The notes beneath the pieces are model-generated. The model saw only the letters and a list, made by a program, of their open reading frames with translations. It was not told the DNA's origin and made no database searches. A stretch of DNA of 64,000 nucleotides from Pseudomonas sp. PIC25. GTDB lineage: Bacteria; Pseudomonadota; Gammaproteobacteria; Pseudomonadales; Pseudomonadaceae. The stretch spans positions 1-64,000 of the forward strand of contig NZ_MUJY01000123.1 of assembly GCF_002286785.1 (NCBI RefSeq), in the 5' to 3' direction. A program made the position numbers and the translations under genes. Shown piece by piece: positions 55,470 through 64,000 of this stretch. The stretch's first letter is position 1, and each line of letters begins with the position of its first letter.

Positions 55470-55665
55470 GGCGCGGGCACTCGTTGGTCGCCAGGAATGA
55501 TATCATTTCGATATCTTCCGCTCAGACTTTAGGCCGCCCAATCCGACGAAACGTGGCTGCCTCGGCCAGCATAGCCCGCCCTAGAGCGGCCAGCCCGGTT
55601 TTCGATCTTGCCGGCAGGCGCGTCAGCCACCAAGATGTGACCTCCTCTCCTGCCTGGAAATCCGA

Positions 55666-56574
55666 GTGACCACCCTGCTGCTCGCCCTCTGGCCCCTGTT
55701 CGCCCTGATCGTCTGCGGTTATCTGCTGCGCCGCTGGGATTTTCCCAGCGAGGCCTTCTGGCCAGGTGCCGAACGCCTGAACTACTTCATTCTCTTCCCC
55801 GCCCTGCTGTTCAGCAGCCTGGCCACCGCTCCGTTGGGCAACCCTGCGCTGCCCCGCCTGGCCCTGGCGGTGCTGCTTGCCCTGGGTCTGGCCTGGATCG
55901 CCCTGCTCGTCGCCCGTCGGCTGCGCGGTTGGTCGGCAGCACGCTTCGGCGCCGTCACCCAGGGCGTGCTGCGCTTCAACACCTACCTGGGCCTGGCTGC
56001 GGTGGGCAGCCTGTTCGGCAAGGAAGGCCTGACCCTGGCCGCGTTGATGCTGGCACTGATGGTGCCGACGGTGAACGTGATGTCGGTCTGGGCGCTCACC
56101 GCCGAGCGCGGCGTCAGTGCCCGCTCGCTGCTACTGCCGATCGCCAGGAACCCGCTGATCCTCGCCTGCCTGGCCGGAGCACTGGTCAACCTCTCCGGTC
56201 TCGGCCTGCCCGGCGGCACCGACCGCCTGCTCAGCCTGCTCGCCGCCGCCAGCCTGCCGCTCGGCCTGCTCTGCGTCGGCGCCGCATTGCGGCCGCAGGA
56301 GCTTGGTGGCGAAGTCCCGGCCCTCGGCTGGAATTGCGCGATGCGCCTGCTGGCCATGCCGCTCCTGGCGTTCGGCGTGGCCCTGGTGCTGCATCTGCCG
56401 GCCATGGAGAGCAGCCTGCTGATCCTGTTCTTCGCCCTGCCCACTGCCCCCACCGCCTATGTCCTGACCCGCCAGCTCGGCGGCGACAGCCACCTGATGG
56501 CCGGGATCATCACCCTGCAAACGCTGCTGGCCGCGGCCAGCCTGCCGTTGGTGATGGGATGGATGGGTGGTTGA
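55666..56574 (+). CDS. AEC family (auxin efflux carrier-like) transporter
   Basis: Inner-membrane permease of 302 residues with about ten hydrophobic helices. It begins LLALWPLFALIVCGYLLRRWDFPSEAFW, typical of bacterial AEC/YfdV-like transporters. The start is a GTG at 55666 with a weak TGGA site. The substrate is unknown; bacterial relatives move dicarboxylates or similar organic acids. Confidence 0.85.
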   Translation: MTTLLLALWPLFALIVCGYLLRRWDFPSEAFWPGAERLNYFILFPALLFSSLATAPLGNPALPRLALAVLLALGLAWIALLVARRLRGWSAARFGAVTQGVLRFNTYLGLAAVGSLFGKEGLTLAALMLALMVPTVNVMSVWALTAERGVSARSLLLPIARNPLILACLAGALVNLSGLGLPGGTDRLLSLLAAASLPLGLLCVGAALRPQELGGEVPALGWNCAMRLLAMPLLAFGVALVLHLPAMESSLLILFFALPTAPTAYVLTRQLGGDSHLMAGIITLQTLLAAASLPLVMGWMGG

Positions 56575-56673
56575 GCCAACCGTCGGAGCGAGCGTTTCAC
56601 AGCCACTCGGAACGGGGAAAACAATCCAAGCCAGGCGCCACGACCTGGTGCATCATGGGAGCGCCCAATCCCC

Positions 56674-57579
56674 ATGAGAAACGCCATGACTGCGCACGAT
56701 GTCGCCGAAGAACTGCACCAGCAGGCTCTCGACCTGTCCGACGAAGGGCGCGAAGACGAGGCGCTGGCGCTCTATCGCCAGGTTCTCGAGCTGGACTACG
56801 CCCGTCCCACCACCCACTACAACATCGGCCTGATCCATAAGTACCGGGGCGAGTGGGCGGAATCGCAACGGCACAACCAGTTCGCCGTCGACCTCGATCC
56901 AGAGGACGAAGCCGCCAACTGGAACCTCGCTATCGCCGCCACCGCGCGTAAGGATTGGCGCACGGCACGCGCCGCCTGGCACCGGCTGGGCTTACGGATC
57001 GAGCCCGGCGACACGCCGATCGAGTCCGACCTGGGCATCACCCCGGTACGTCTCAACCCGGACGAAAGCGCCGAAGTGGTCTGGGCCCGACGCATCGACC
57101 CGGTGCGCGCACGCCTCATCAATATCCCCTACGGGGAATCCGGTTTCTGCTATGGCGATGTCGTCCTGCATGACGGCGCGGCTGTGGGGCATCGCGAATA
57201 CGAAGGGCGTGAGTATTCGGTGTTCAATGTGCTGGAACTCTTCGAGCCCTCGCCCAACAGCACCTATGAAGCGGAACTACGGGTGTCCGGCCAGGCGGAC
57301 GTGGAAGAGTTGCTCGCCCTGCTGGATGAACGCGATATCGCCTGCGAAGACTGGTCTCAGTCGGTCCGTATCCTCTGCAGGCAGTGCTCGGAAGGCCATC
57401 CCCACGAGGAACACGAACCGCAACCGGTGGAACTCGATGAACACAGCCCCGTCCGCGTCATCGCCATCGCCGGGCCGGACGAAGCAGCGATCCGGCAAGC
57501 CCTAGACGACTGGAGCACGACCAACCGTCAACTGACACGCCTGGATCAAATTCTGCAAGCCGAGGAATTCGACACGTAA
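56674..57579 (+). CDS. Tetratricopeptide-repeat protein
   Basis: Protein of 301 residues. Two to three TPR units occupy residues about 10-100 (ALALYRQVLELDYARPTTHYNIGLIHKYRGEW and the following helices). An acidic alpha/beta region follows that I do not recognise (RLINIPYGESGFCYGDVVLHDG). The start at 56674 or an ATG 12 bases later is possible. It converges with recD, 10 bases apart. A cytoplasmic scaffold role is all that can be said. Confidence 0.65.
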   Translation: MRNAMTAHDVAEELHQQALDLSDEGREDEALALYRQVLELDYARPTTHYNIGLIHKYRGEWAESQRHNQFAVDLDPEDEAANWNLAIAATARKDWRTARAAWHRLGLRIEPGDTPIESDLGITPVRLNPDESAEVVWARRIDPVRARLINIPYGESGFCYGDVVLHDGAAVGHREYEGREYSVFNVLELFEPSPNSTYEAELRVSGQADVEELLALLDERDIACEDWSQSVRILCRQCSEGHPHEEHEPQPVELDEHSPVRVIAIAGPDEAAIRQALDDWSTTNRQLTRLDQILQAEEFDT

Positions 57580-57589
57580 CGGGCGCTTG

Positions 57590-59443
57590 CTAAAACAAAT
57601 CCAACTGCCCCTTGGCTGCCGGATCGACAGGCTTCGCCGGAGCCGGCGCGATTGGCTCGGCGTTGATGGCTGGCGGCACGCCCAGTCGTTCAGCCAGCCC
57701 GGCGGCGCGTTCGGTCCGGGTGTTCACCGCTTCGCTCAGGCGGAGCGGCAGGGCCCAGATTTCCACCTTTCGCTTGGCGCGGGTGATGCCGGTGTAGAAC
57801 AGGCTGCGGGTCAGCAGCGGGCTGGGCTGTTCCGGTAGCGCCAACAGCACCTCGGCGAATTCCGAGCCCTGGCTCTTGTGCACGGTCATGGCGAAGGCGC
57901 TGTCGTGGCTGGGCAGGCGCGCCGGGGCGAAGGGCCGGTGGCCGTCCTCCCCCTCGAAGAACACGCGCAGGCCGCTGGGCGTCGGCAGGCACAGGCCGAT
58001 GTCGCCGTTGAACAGCCCCAGGGCGTAGTCGTTCTGCCGCACCATCACCGCACGACCGGGGTACCAGCGCTCCCGGCTGGCCAGACCGAGACGGCGCTTG
58101 AAGCGCGCCTCCAGGGCCTCGTTGATCCCGGCCACGCCCCAGGGACCTTCGCGTTGGGCGGTGAGGGCGCGGAAGGTGTTGAACGCAGCAAAGGCAGCCC
58201 CCGGATCGCCCTGGCGGGCGGCGGCGAGATACGGCATGTAGCCCGCCTCCAATCGCTCCAGCAGGCCGACAGGCGTCGGATGGGCGTTCCAGGCCAGGTC
58301 GGCGCGGTTTTCCCGCAGCAGGGCCTGGGTGCCCTTGGCGTCACCGGTATTGATCCGTCGCGCCAACTCGCCAATGCCGCTATCGCCGGCGAAGCGATGG
58401 CTGTGGGTGAGCAACACCACCGCATCGCCCAGCTTCGAACGGGGTTTCTCCACGGGTACCGGTTGGCCGGTGAGGCGCTGCAGATCGGCCGCCGCGCGTG
58501 CATCGAAACCACGCCCCTCGCACAGCTCGGCGAACACCGCGCCGGCCTCGACGGCGGCGAGCTGGTCCTTGTCGCCGAGCAGAATCAGCCGCGCTGCAGG
58601 GGGAAGGGCGGCGAGCAACTTGGCCATCAGCGCCAAGTCCACCATGGAGGCCTCGTCCACCACCAGCACGTCCAGGGGCAGCGGACTGGACGCGTCGTGA
58701 CGTACCTGGGGGGTGTCGCCGCGGCTGCCGAGCAGCCGGTGCAGGGTGCGCGCCTCCTCGGGCAGCGCCGCCTTGATCGCCTCGCTGACCGGCAGCTCGG
58801 CCTTGGCGTTGCGGATCGCCTCGGCCATCCGCGCTGCCGCCTTGCCGGTGGGCGCCGCGAGGCCGATGGCCAGGGACTCGCCGCCGCGTTGCTCCAGCAA
58901 GGCGGCGAGCAGGCGCACCACAGTCGTGGTCTTGCCGGTACCGGGGCCGCCGGAAATCACCGCCAGACGCCGACGGACCGCCTGCGCCGCCGCCAGGCGC
59001 TGCCAGTCCGGCGACTGGGTGTTGCGGGCGAACAGGCGGGCGAGGGAGTCGGCCAGCAGCGTTTCGTCCACCTCCGGTCGGTCCGCTGCGCGTGCCAACA
59101 GGCGTTCGGCGAGCTGGCTTTCGTAAGCGTGATAACGCGCCAGGTAGAGGCGGTCACGATCGAGGATCAGCGGAGCGAACTCGCCCGGCCCGGCCACCAA
59201 GGGCGACGCCTCCAGGCGCGCACGCCACTCCGCCAGGGGCGGCAGCACGAAGCCGGCGTCCGCTTCCGGCCAGGCGGGTTTGCCCGCGCGACGGGCCAGG
59301 GGCAGGCAGACGTCGCCCTCGGCCAACGCCTGGCAGCAGAGTGCGGCGGCGGTCAGCACCGCGTCGTCCGCCTGTGGATCGAGGCGTTGCAGGCTATCGA
59401 CGAAGGCGCGCTCCAGCGGGCCGAGGGGCAGGTCAGGCAGCAC
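57590..59443 (-). CDS. recD: Exodeoxyribonuclease V alpha subunit RecD
   Basis: 5'-3' helicase subunit of RecBCD, about 617 residues. Walker A is SGGPGTGKTTTVVRLL, Walker B LVVDEASMVDLALM, and the C-terminal motif VI region is ITRAKRKVEIWA. The start is taken as the GTG at 59443, because GGGAGG lies 8 bases upstream; a GTG at 59452 directly abuts that site. It follows recB after a 117-base gap containing a REP-like element. It acts in double-strand-break repair and degradation of foreign DNA. Confidence 0.93.
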   Translation of the reverse strand: MLPDLPLGPLERAFVDSLQRLDPQADDAVLTAAALCCQALAEGDVCLPLARRAGKPAWPEADAGFVLPPLAEWRARLEASPLVAGPGEFAPLILDRDRLYLARYHAYESQLAERLLARAADRPEVDETLLADSLARLFARNTQSPDWQRLAAAQAVRRRLAVISGGPGTGKTTTVVRLLAALLEQRGGESLAIGLAAPTGKAAARMAEAIRNAKAELPVSEAIKAALPEEARTLHRLLGSRGDTPQVRHDASSPLPLDVLVVDEASMVDLALMAKLLAALPPAARLILLGDKDQLAAVEAGAVFAELCEGRGFDARAAADLQRLTGQPVPVEKPRSKLGDAVVLLTHSHRFAGDSGIGELARRINTGDAKGTQALLRENRADLAWNAHPTPVGLLERLEAGYMPYLAAARQGDPGAAFAAFNTFRALTAQREGPWGVAGINEALEARFKRRLGLASRERWYPGRAVMVRQNDYALGLFNGDIGLCLPTPSGLRVFFEGEDGHRPFAPARLPSHDSAFAMTVHKSQGSEFAEVLLALPEQPSPLLTRSLFYTGITRAKRKVEIWALPLRLSEAVNTRTERAAGLAERLGVPPAINAEPIAPAPAKPVDPAAKGQLDLF

Positions 59444-59475
59444 GGCGATCACCTCCCGCAGGGATGGAGCACACC

Positions 59476-59535
59476 TGTAGGTGCGAATGCATTCGCCCGG
59501 CGGTGTCCCGGCAGGCGAATGAATTCGCCCCTACA
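59476..59535. repeat. REP-like palindromic element between recB and recD
   Basis: Two 22-base arms (59476-59497 and the complement of 59514-59535) match at 20 of 22 positions, with TGTAGG/CCTACA ends and GCGAAT-ATTCGC cores, around a GC-rich 16-base loop. It resembles the GTAGGGGCGAATTCATTCGCC repeats common in Pseudomonas intergenic regions. It lies in the mRNA between recB and recD and could stabilise or attenuate the transcript. Confidence 0.65.
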
Positions 59536-59560
59536 TATATGCCCGCTACGGGGATGTTCC

Positions 59561-62500
59561 TCATGTCCCCTCCTCGAACAACCGGTCCAGCGCATCCAGC
59601 AGGCTGTCCGCCGGACGGGCGAAATATACGCCGGCCTCAGGCATGCCACGCAGAAACAGGTAATAGGCGCCACCGAGATGTTCGTCGCGGAAATCCGCGA
59701 GACGCTGACGCAGGAAACGGCGCAGCGCCACCAGATAGATCAGGTATTGCAAGTAATAGTGCTCGCCAGCCAGAGCCTGGAGCAGGCGGTCGCCACCGTA
59801 GTGCCCGGCATCCGGGCCGAGCCAGTTGGATTTGTAATCGGCGATGTACCAACGGCCGTCGTGCTCGAAGGTCAGGTCGATGAAACCCTTGAGGAAGCCT
59901 TTCAGCGCATCGAATTCCAGGCGTGCCGCCGCCTCGCGCAGGGGCTCGTCCAGACCATGAGCAGGGTCGCAGAGCAGGGCGCGCAGGCGCTGGACGTCCA
60001 GGCCGGCCACCGGGAAGGTGAAGCCCAGCTCGGGCAAACGGCGCTCCGGCGCCAGGGCGGACAGCCGCAATTCGCCGTGCTCGTCCAGACGGGTATCCAG
60101 CACCTGTTGCAGATGGGCTGCGGTCAGCAGCGCCCAGTCCTCGGGCAGGCCGTGGTCACGCAGAGCCGGGGCGACCAGTTCTTCCAGGCTGCCCTTGCCC
60201 CGCGCCCAGTACTCCAGGATCGCGTGCAGGCAGGTACCGGCGCGGGCACCGCGGGGGAAGGCGAAGAAGCCGCTGCCCGGCTCGCTGGCATCCGGCATGG
60301 CCAGGGTGTCGCGGTCCGGCGCTTCCATGTGGACCCCGGCGGCCAGGCCGGAAAAACTGCCGATCCGCCAGGCGCTGTGCAGGCTGCGCGGCAACAGCGC
60401 CAGCTCGGCGGGCGGTGTGGCACGGTGCTGACCCTGGGCACTGGCCTCACGCTCCAGCAGCGGGATGCGGGCGAGGGTGCCGGCACTGCCGCTGACCAGC
60501 GCGTCCAGCTCCTCGCGCAACTGCGCCGGCTCGCATGCGGCCAGATGTGTCGCCAGTTCGGCCAGCGCATCGTCGCCCGGTAGGTCGCGGCCATGCAGCA
60601 GCCAGGCGAGAGCGCTGCTGTGCAGGCCGTCCTCGGGCAGTTCGCCGTCTTTCTTCGCCTTGGGCAAGGCGACCGGGCCCCAGTGCAGCCAGAGCCGATC
60701 GCGGGCACGGGTCAGGGCGACATAGGCCAGCCGCAGGCGTTCGGCGAAGCGTTCCTGGCGGGCGCGCTGGCGATGCTCGTCCCAGTCGGCACTGCCCAGG
60801 TCGAGCAGCGGTGTACCGTCGGCGGCGTGGCAGGTGACGTCCTCGTCCTTGCGCAGCAGGCCGCCGTCCCACAGGTACGGACAGAACACCAACGGGTATT
60901 CCAGGCCCTTGCTGGTGTGCACGGTGACGATCTGCACCCGCTCGGCATCGCTTTCCAGGCGCAGCAGCGCGTCGTCGCCGGCGCCTTCGCTGGTGCGCTG
61001 GGCATTCAGCCAGGCGAGCAGCGGCTCCAGGCCGGGGCGTTGCAGGCTCTCGGTCTGTAGCAGTTCGGCCAAGTGCAGGAGGTTGGTCAGCCGGCGCTCG
61101 CCGTCGGGCAGCCCGAGCAGTCGCCCGGCCACGCCCTGTTCGTCCAGCCAGGCACGAAAAGCGCGCATGAAGCCGTGCAGTTGCCAGAGCTGATGGTATT
61201 TTTCCGCTGCTTCGCGCTCCGCGTCCCAGGCCAGTTCGTCGTCCTGGCAGCGCGCCAGTTGCAGGGCGTCGCGGCCAAGCAGGCGGCTAGCCAGGGCGTA
61301 GCGCAAAAGCCCCTCGCGCCCCGGCTCGGCATAAGCGGCGAGCACCGCGGCAAGCTCTTCCGCCTCCTCGCTGTGCCAGACACTGTCGCGCCCGCGCCGC
61401 ACACTGGGCACCCCGCGCGCGGCCAGTTCGGCGGCGATGTCGGCGGCCTGCCGGTGGCTGGCCACCAGCACGGCAATATCGCCGCCCTTGAGCGGCGTGC
61501 GCGTGCCGTCCTGCTCGAAATACGCCTGCCCTTCGGCGCTGGCCGCCAGGATCGCCGCGATGCGGCGTGCAGTATCCTGCGCCGCCAGGCGGCCTGCCTC
61601 GCCCTTGATCAGTGGCTCGTCGCCGAGCCAGACCAACGCCAGCGGCGATTCCTGTCCCGGCAGGACCAACCGGGCACGGTCTTTCTGACCCGGACGAACT
61701 GGCGGGTAGTCCAGACCCTCTTCGGCGAATGGCCGGGGACGGTCGAAGAGGAGGTTGAGCGCGGCGATCAGCTCCGGCGTGGAGCGGTAGTTGAACGGCA
61801 GATCGTAGTGCCGCCCGGCTTCGTCGCGGGCCTTCAGGTAGGTCGCCAGATCCGCGCCACGGAAGGCGTAGATGGCCTGCTTGGGATCGCCGACGAAGCA
61901 CAGGTCTCCCGCCGGCGCATCGCCACGGGGGCGGTAGATGCGGTCGAAGATGGCGTACTGGATCGGGTCGGTGTCCTGGAACTCGTCGATCAGCGCCAGC
62001 GGATAGCGCTCGCGCAGGGTCGCCGCCAAGTCGTCGCCGGCCGGGCCATGCAGAGCTTCGTTGAGGCGGTTGAGCAGGTCGTCGAAGGCGAGGATGCGCT
62101 GCGCCGCCTTGCGCGCCGGCAGCTCGCGGTTGAGCTGGTCGAGCAGGCGCACCTGTAGGGCGATCAAGCGCCGTTCGCCGGCCGGAATCGCTTCTTCCAG
62201 AGCCTCGCGCAGGGTATCCAGGGCTTCCGCCAGCTCGCATACCGGCGCGTCGAAACCCTTCTTGCAGGCTTTGGCCAGCGCCTGGATGCCGAGTTTGTCC
62301 AAGCCTTGTGGCGGGTCGAAGAGGGCGGCCGGATCGGCGAAATAAGCATCCAACTCGCTGGACCAGAGCGCGAATTTTTCCCGCTTGTGGGTCGTCTGGC
62401 TGAGTCCGCCATGGGCCCGCAGCTCTTCGATCCAGGCGTAGCCCGTGCTCCGCCACAGCGCTGCGGCACGCTCCCAGGCGGCCCCCGCCGCGGACAGGTC

Positions 62501-63109
62501 CACCGCGTCGACGTCCTCACGCGGCTCGATACGCAGGTACGGCTTGCCCAGATGGCTGCGCAGCCGCTGGCGCAGCCAGGCCGGGGTGATGCGCTGCTTG
62601 GCGAGGAAGCGCGCCCAGGCCGAATCCGCCTCGGCCAGCTCATGGCGCCAGGCATCGGCCAGCACGGCGTCGAGCACCTCGCGGTCATCTGTGGACAGCT
62701 CGCTGTCGAAATCCCCGCCAGCCTCGAACGCCGCATCCTGCAGGGCGCGCTGGCAGAAACCGTGGATGGTGAAGATCGCCGCCTCGTCGAAACCATGCAC
62801 CGCCAGCAACAGGCGCCGGTGTGCGTCTTCGCCGGGGTATTGGGCATGCAGGCGGGTGAGGAAACCATCGCTGCTCGGCGTACCTTCGTAGATCGCCAGC
62901 AGCTCGGCCAGCCGGACACGGATGCGCTCGCGCAGCTCGGCCGTGGCCGCCGTGGTGTAGGTCACCACCAGGATCTGCCCGACCGACAATTGCCGCTCCA
63001 GCAGCAGCCGCGCGTAGAGGGCGGTCAGCGTCCAGGTCTTGCCGGTGCCGGCGCTGGCCTCGATCAGGCTGCGGCCGTCGAAGGGCGAGGCGAGGAGGTC
63101 GAGGCTCAT
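59561..63109 (-). CDS. recB: Exodeoxyribonuclease V beta subunit RecB
   Basis: 3'-5' helicase and nuclease subunit of RecBCD, 1182 residues, full length. Walker A is EASAGTGKTWTL near residue 20. UvrD-type motifs include LALIDEFQDTDPIQY and VHTSKGLEYPLVF. The C-terminal nuclease site is IADYKSNWLG. It is followed by recD. Upstream, where recC is expected, the ATG instead overlaps the stop (ATGA) of a truncated HsdR-like frame. Confidence 0.94.
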   Translation of the reverse strand: MSLDLLASPFDGRSLIEASAGTGKTWTLTALYARLLLERQLSVGQILVVTYTTAATAELRERIRVRLAELLAIYEGTPSSDGFLTRLHAQYPGEDAHRRLLLAVHGFDEAAIFTIHGFCQRALQDAAFEAGGDFDSELSTDDREVLDAVLADAWRHELAEADSAWARFLAKQRITPAWLRQRLRSHLGKPYLRIEPREDVDAVDLSAAGAAWERAAALWRSTGYAWIEELRAHGGLSQTTHKREKFALWSSELDAYFADPAALFDPPQGLDKLGIQALAKACKKGFDAPVCELAEALDTLREALEEAIPAGERRLIALQVRLLDQLNRELPARKAAQRILAFDDLLNRLNEALHGPAGDDLAATLRERYPLALIDEFQDTDPIQYAIFDRIYRPRGDAPAGDLCFVGDPKQAIYAFRGADLATYLKARDEAGRHYDLPFNYRSTPELIAALNLLFDRPRPFAEEGLDYPPVRPGQKDRARLVLPGQESPLALVWLGDEPLIKGEAGRLAAQDTARRIAAILAASAEGQAYFEQDGTRTPLKGGDIAVLVASHRQAADIAAELAARGVPSVRRGRDSVWHSEEAEELAAVLAAYAEPGREGLLRYALASRLLGRDALQLARCQDDELAWDAEREAAEKYHQLWQLHGFMRAFRAWLDEQGVAGRLLGLPDGERRLTNLLHLAELLQTESLQRPGLEPLLAWLNAQRTSEGAGDDALLRLESDAERVQIVTVHTSKGLEYPLVFCPYLWDGGLLRKDEDVTCHAADGTPLLDLGSADWDEHRQRARQERFAERLRLAYVALTRARDRLWLHWGPVALPKAKKDGELPEDGLHSSALAWLLHGRDLPGDDALAELATHLAACEPAQLREELDALVSGSAGTLARIPLLEREASAQGQHRATPPAELALLPRSLHSAWRIGSFSGLAAGVHMEAPDRDTLAMPDASEPGSGFFAFPRGARAGTCLHAILEYWARGKGSLEELVAPALRDHGLPEDWALLTAAHLQQVLDTRLDEHGELRLSALAPERRLPELGFTFPVAGLDVQRLRALLCDPAHGLDEPLREAAARLEFDALKGFLKGFIDLTFEHDGRWYIADYKSNWLGPDAGHYGGDRLLQALAGEHYYLQYLIYLVALRRFLRQRLADFRDEHLGGAYYLFLRGMPEAGVYFARPADSLLDALDRLFEEGT

Positions 63110-63231
63110 GTCAGACCCAGGTCTCGTGCTTCGGATCGCTGCCGTCGTGAGATATCCAGGCCGGGCAGCGGCGTATAGCCAAATTTGCTCAGCCAGCCGA
63201 GGGTTTCCTGTTCAAGCGGGTCTTCCATCAT
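63106..63231 (-). pseudogene. Truncated HsdR (type I restriction subunit) N-terminus
   Basis: Forty-one codons from ATG at 63231 with an AGGAG site. Residues 4-27 (DPLEQETLGWLSKFGYTPLP, then GLDI) look like the conserved start of HsdR proteins (EQ-TL-WL--LGY---HG-DI). After about residue 28 the similarity ends (SRRQRSEARDLGLT) and the frame stops in the recB start codon. HsdR is normally about 1000 residues, so over 95% is missing. It follows the AlbA_2-type gene by 21 bases. I read it as the scar of a deletion or recombination joining a type I restriction locus to recB. HsdR identity is by pattern only. Confidence 0.6.
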
Positions 63232-63252
63232 CGTCTTTCTCCTGGCGGACGC

Positions 63253-64000
63253 TCACTCATCCACCACTGATGCCTCATCCTGGCTTGCTCGATACGCCTG
63301 ACGCTCATGTGTGGGGCGCGACGGAAACGCCAGTTGGATCTGCCGATGACGCACCATCTCGTTCAAATACTGCTGGCGTAACGCATCGGGGTTACGCTCC
63401 ACCAGCCGAGCCAGCACGTTCAGTGTCATGAACTGCTCCCGACACAACGCCGTCAGCACCTGCTGCATACGCTCCCTGGCCAGTTTCTTTTTCCGCCGGG
63501 GCTCGGCAGCCATCGTTTCCAGCCTCGTGCGAAAGTTTTCGTCCAGGCAGTCGAGAGAATCCACGACCGGCAAAGGCAAATGAGGACTGACCCAGCGACC
63601 CACTTCGTCTCTATTGCTATCGCCGTCCTCCGAACTTGAATTCCAATGTTCGGAGCTGACAGCGAAATGTTCGGAGCTTCGATTCCAATGTTCGGAGCTG
63701 ACGACGAAATGTTCGGAGCTTGAACTCCAATGTTCGGAGCTGAGACCCAACCCGGTCGGGGAAACATAGCCCGGCATGGGCTGCGGCCCCTCGAACACCT
63801 GCTCGGGCGTCGGCATGACTTCACCCGGCAGGTGATACATCATGCCGCGCGACCGCCCATCCGAGACCAGCATGCCCTCCTTGACCAGCCGGCTCAGCAT
63901 CTGGCTGAGGTCGTGGGGATGTGCATCGCAGAGTTCCAACAGACGATTATGGTTGACCACCCGCTCGATGGCGGCCGTGGCCAGGATCATTCGGGCGGTA
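63253..64000 (-). CDS. AlbA_2-type ATP-/RNA-binding protein, C-terminal part (5' end outside window)
   Basis: The frame is open to the window edge on the minus strand, so only the C-terminal ~249 residues are seen. A winged-helix segment (LLELCDAHPHDLSQMLSRLVKEGMLVSDGRSRGMMYHLPG) is followed by heptad repeats SSEHWxx/SSEHFxx. The rest is a helical tail with RKKKLARERMQQVLTALCREQFMTLNVLARLV. This architecture is familiar from Schlafen-AlbA_2/AAA-4 proteins often carried in type I restriction loci, fitting the HsdR fragment that follows. The catalytic N-terminal domains are outside the window, so the assignment rests on the tail. Confidence 0.65.
   Translation of the reverse strand, partial: TARMILATAAIERVVNHNRLLELCDAHPHDLSQMLSRLVKEGMLVSDGRSRGMMYHLPGEVMPTPEQVFEGPQPMPGYVSPTGLGLSSEHWSSSSEHFVVSSEHWNRSSEHFAVSSEHWNSSSEDGDSNRDEVGRWVSPHLPLPVVDSLDCLDENFRTRLETMAAEPRRKKKLARERMQQVLTALCREQFMTLNVLARLVERNPDALRQQYLNEMVRHRQIQLAFPSRPTHERQAYRASQDEASVVDE
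63625..63741 (-). repeat. 21-base tandem repeats encoding SSEH heptads
   Basis: Five and a half tandem 21-base units encode SSEHWSS, SSEHFVV, SSEHWNR, SSEHFAV, SSEHWNS, SSED. W and F alternate, so the true period may be 42 bases. The shared DNA core is AATGTTCGGAGCT (plus strand). They lie inside the partial AlbA_2-type gene, between its winged helix and tail. Confidence 0.9.

Noticed and set aside
55497-55506. ATGATATCAT palindrome before the diguanylate cyclase gene as an operator
   Set aside because: A 10-bp self-complementary word alone is weak evidence and no second copy was seen.
55421-55669. 82-codon plus-strand frame upstream of the AEC transporter gene
   Set aside because: Overlaps the diguanylate cyclase N-terminus and promoter, has no family-like features and no ribosome site.
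57878-60583. 901-codon plus-strand frame opposite recD and recB
   Set aside because: Antisense of two genes with clear helicase motifs; no domain recognised.
63625-63741. Possible CRISPR array
   Set aside because: The units are contiguous 21-mers in a coding frame, with no unique spacers.

Overview
The window is high-GC DNA of a Pseudomonas-type gammaproteobacterium. The evidence is the gene content: a lysine-catabolic cluster matching the amaB/LysR/hglS locus of P. putida, gcdG-gcdH-gcdR, an Xcp-type type II secretion operon, split pntAA/pntAB/pntB transhydrogenase genes, tandem DUF2388 genes, and recB-recD. Genes are dense and often overlap by 1-4 bases. No tRNA, rRNA, CRISPR array, integrase or transposase was seen.

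Layout. (1) 1-9.3 kb: two amino-acid ABC permeases (the first cut by the window edge), an Lrp regulator, an orphan acetolactate-synthase-like ThDP enzyme, then hglS, a class-III aminotransferase, a LysR regulator and a divergent amaB. Together the last enzymes take aminoadipate semialdehyde to 2-aminoadipate, 2-oxoadipate and D-2-hydroxyglutarate. (2) 9.6-13.6 kb: an FtsH paralogue facing a lemA-TPM-TPM operon. (3) 13.7-17.4 kb: glutarate CoA-transferase, glutaryl-CoA dehydrogenase and divergent GcdR, the end of the other lysine branch. (4) 17.4-25.1 kb: gspE-M without gspC or gspD. (5) 25.5-31.4 kb: a DUF1302 barrel, a DUF1329 periplasmic protein and a MalT-like LuxR ATPase regulator. Identical palindromes precede the first and last of these. 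(6) 31.8-34.7 kb: pntAA-pntAB-pntB with a strong terminator. (7) 34.8-49.7 kb: a surface-glycan island with two divergent operons. It holds Wzm/Wzt export genes, glycosyltransferases, acyltransferases and a methyltransferase, plus two sulfotransferase domains, a stand-alone APS kinase and a secreted sulfatase, which suggests a sulfated polysaccharide. (8) 49.7-57.6 kb: two DUF1127 mini-genes with AACTGTA-type repeats upstream, two DUF2388 genes, a DUF4105 protein, OsmC, a diguanylate cyclase, an AEC transporter and a TPR protein. (9) 57.6-64 kb: recD and recB. Where recC is expected there is instead a truncated HsdR N-terminus and the C-terminal part of an AlbA_2-type protein with SSEH heptad repeats. 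This looks like the scar of a type I restriction (defence) island.

The strongest candidates for something new are the sulfated-glycan island (7), the shared operator-like motifs in (1) and (5), and the hsdR'/recB junction in (9). Function calls rest on motif and family recognition by eye; no database search was run.
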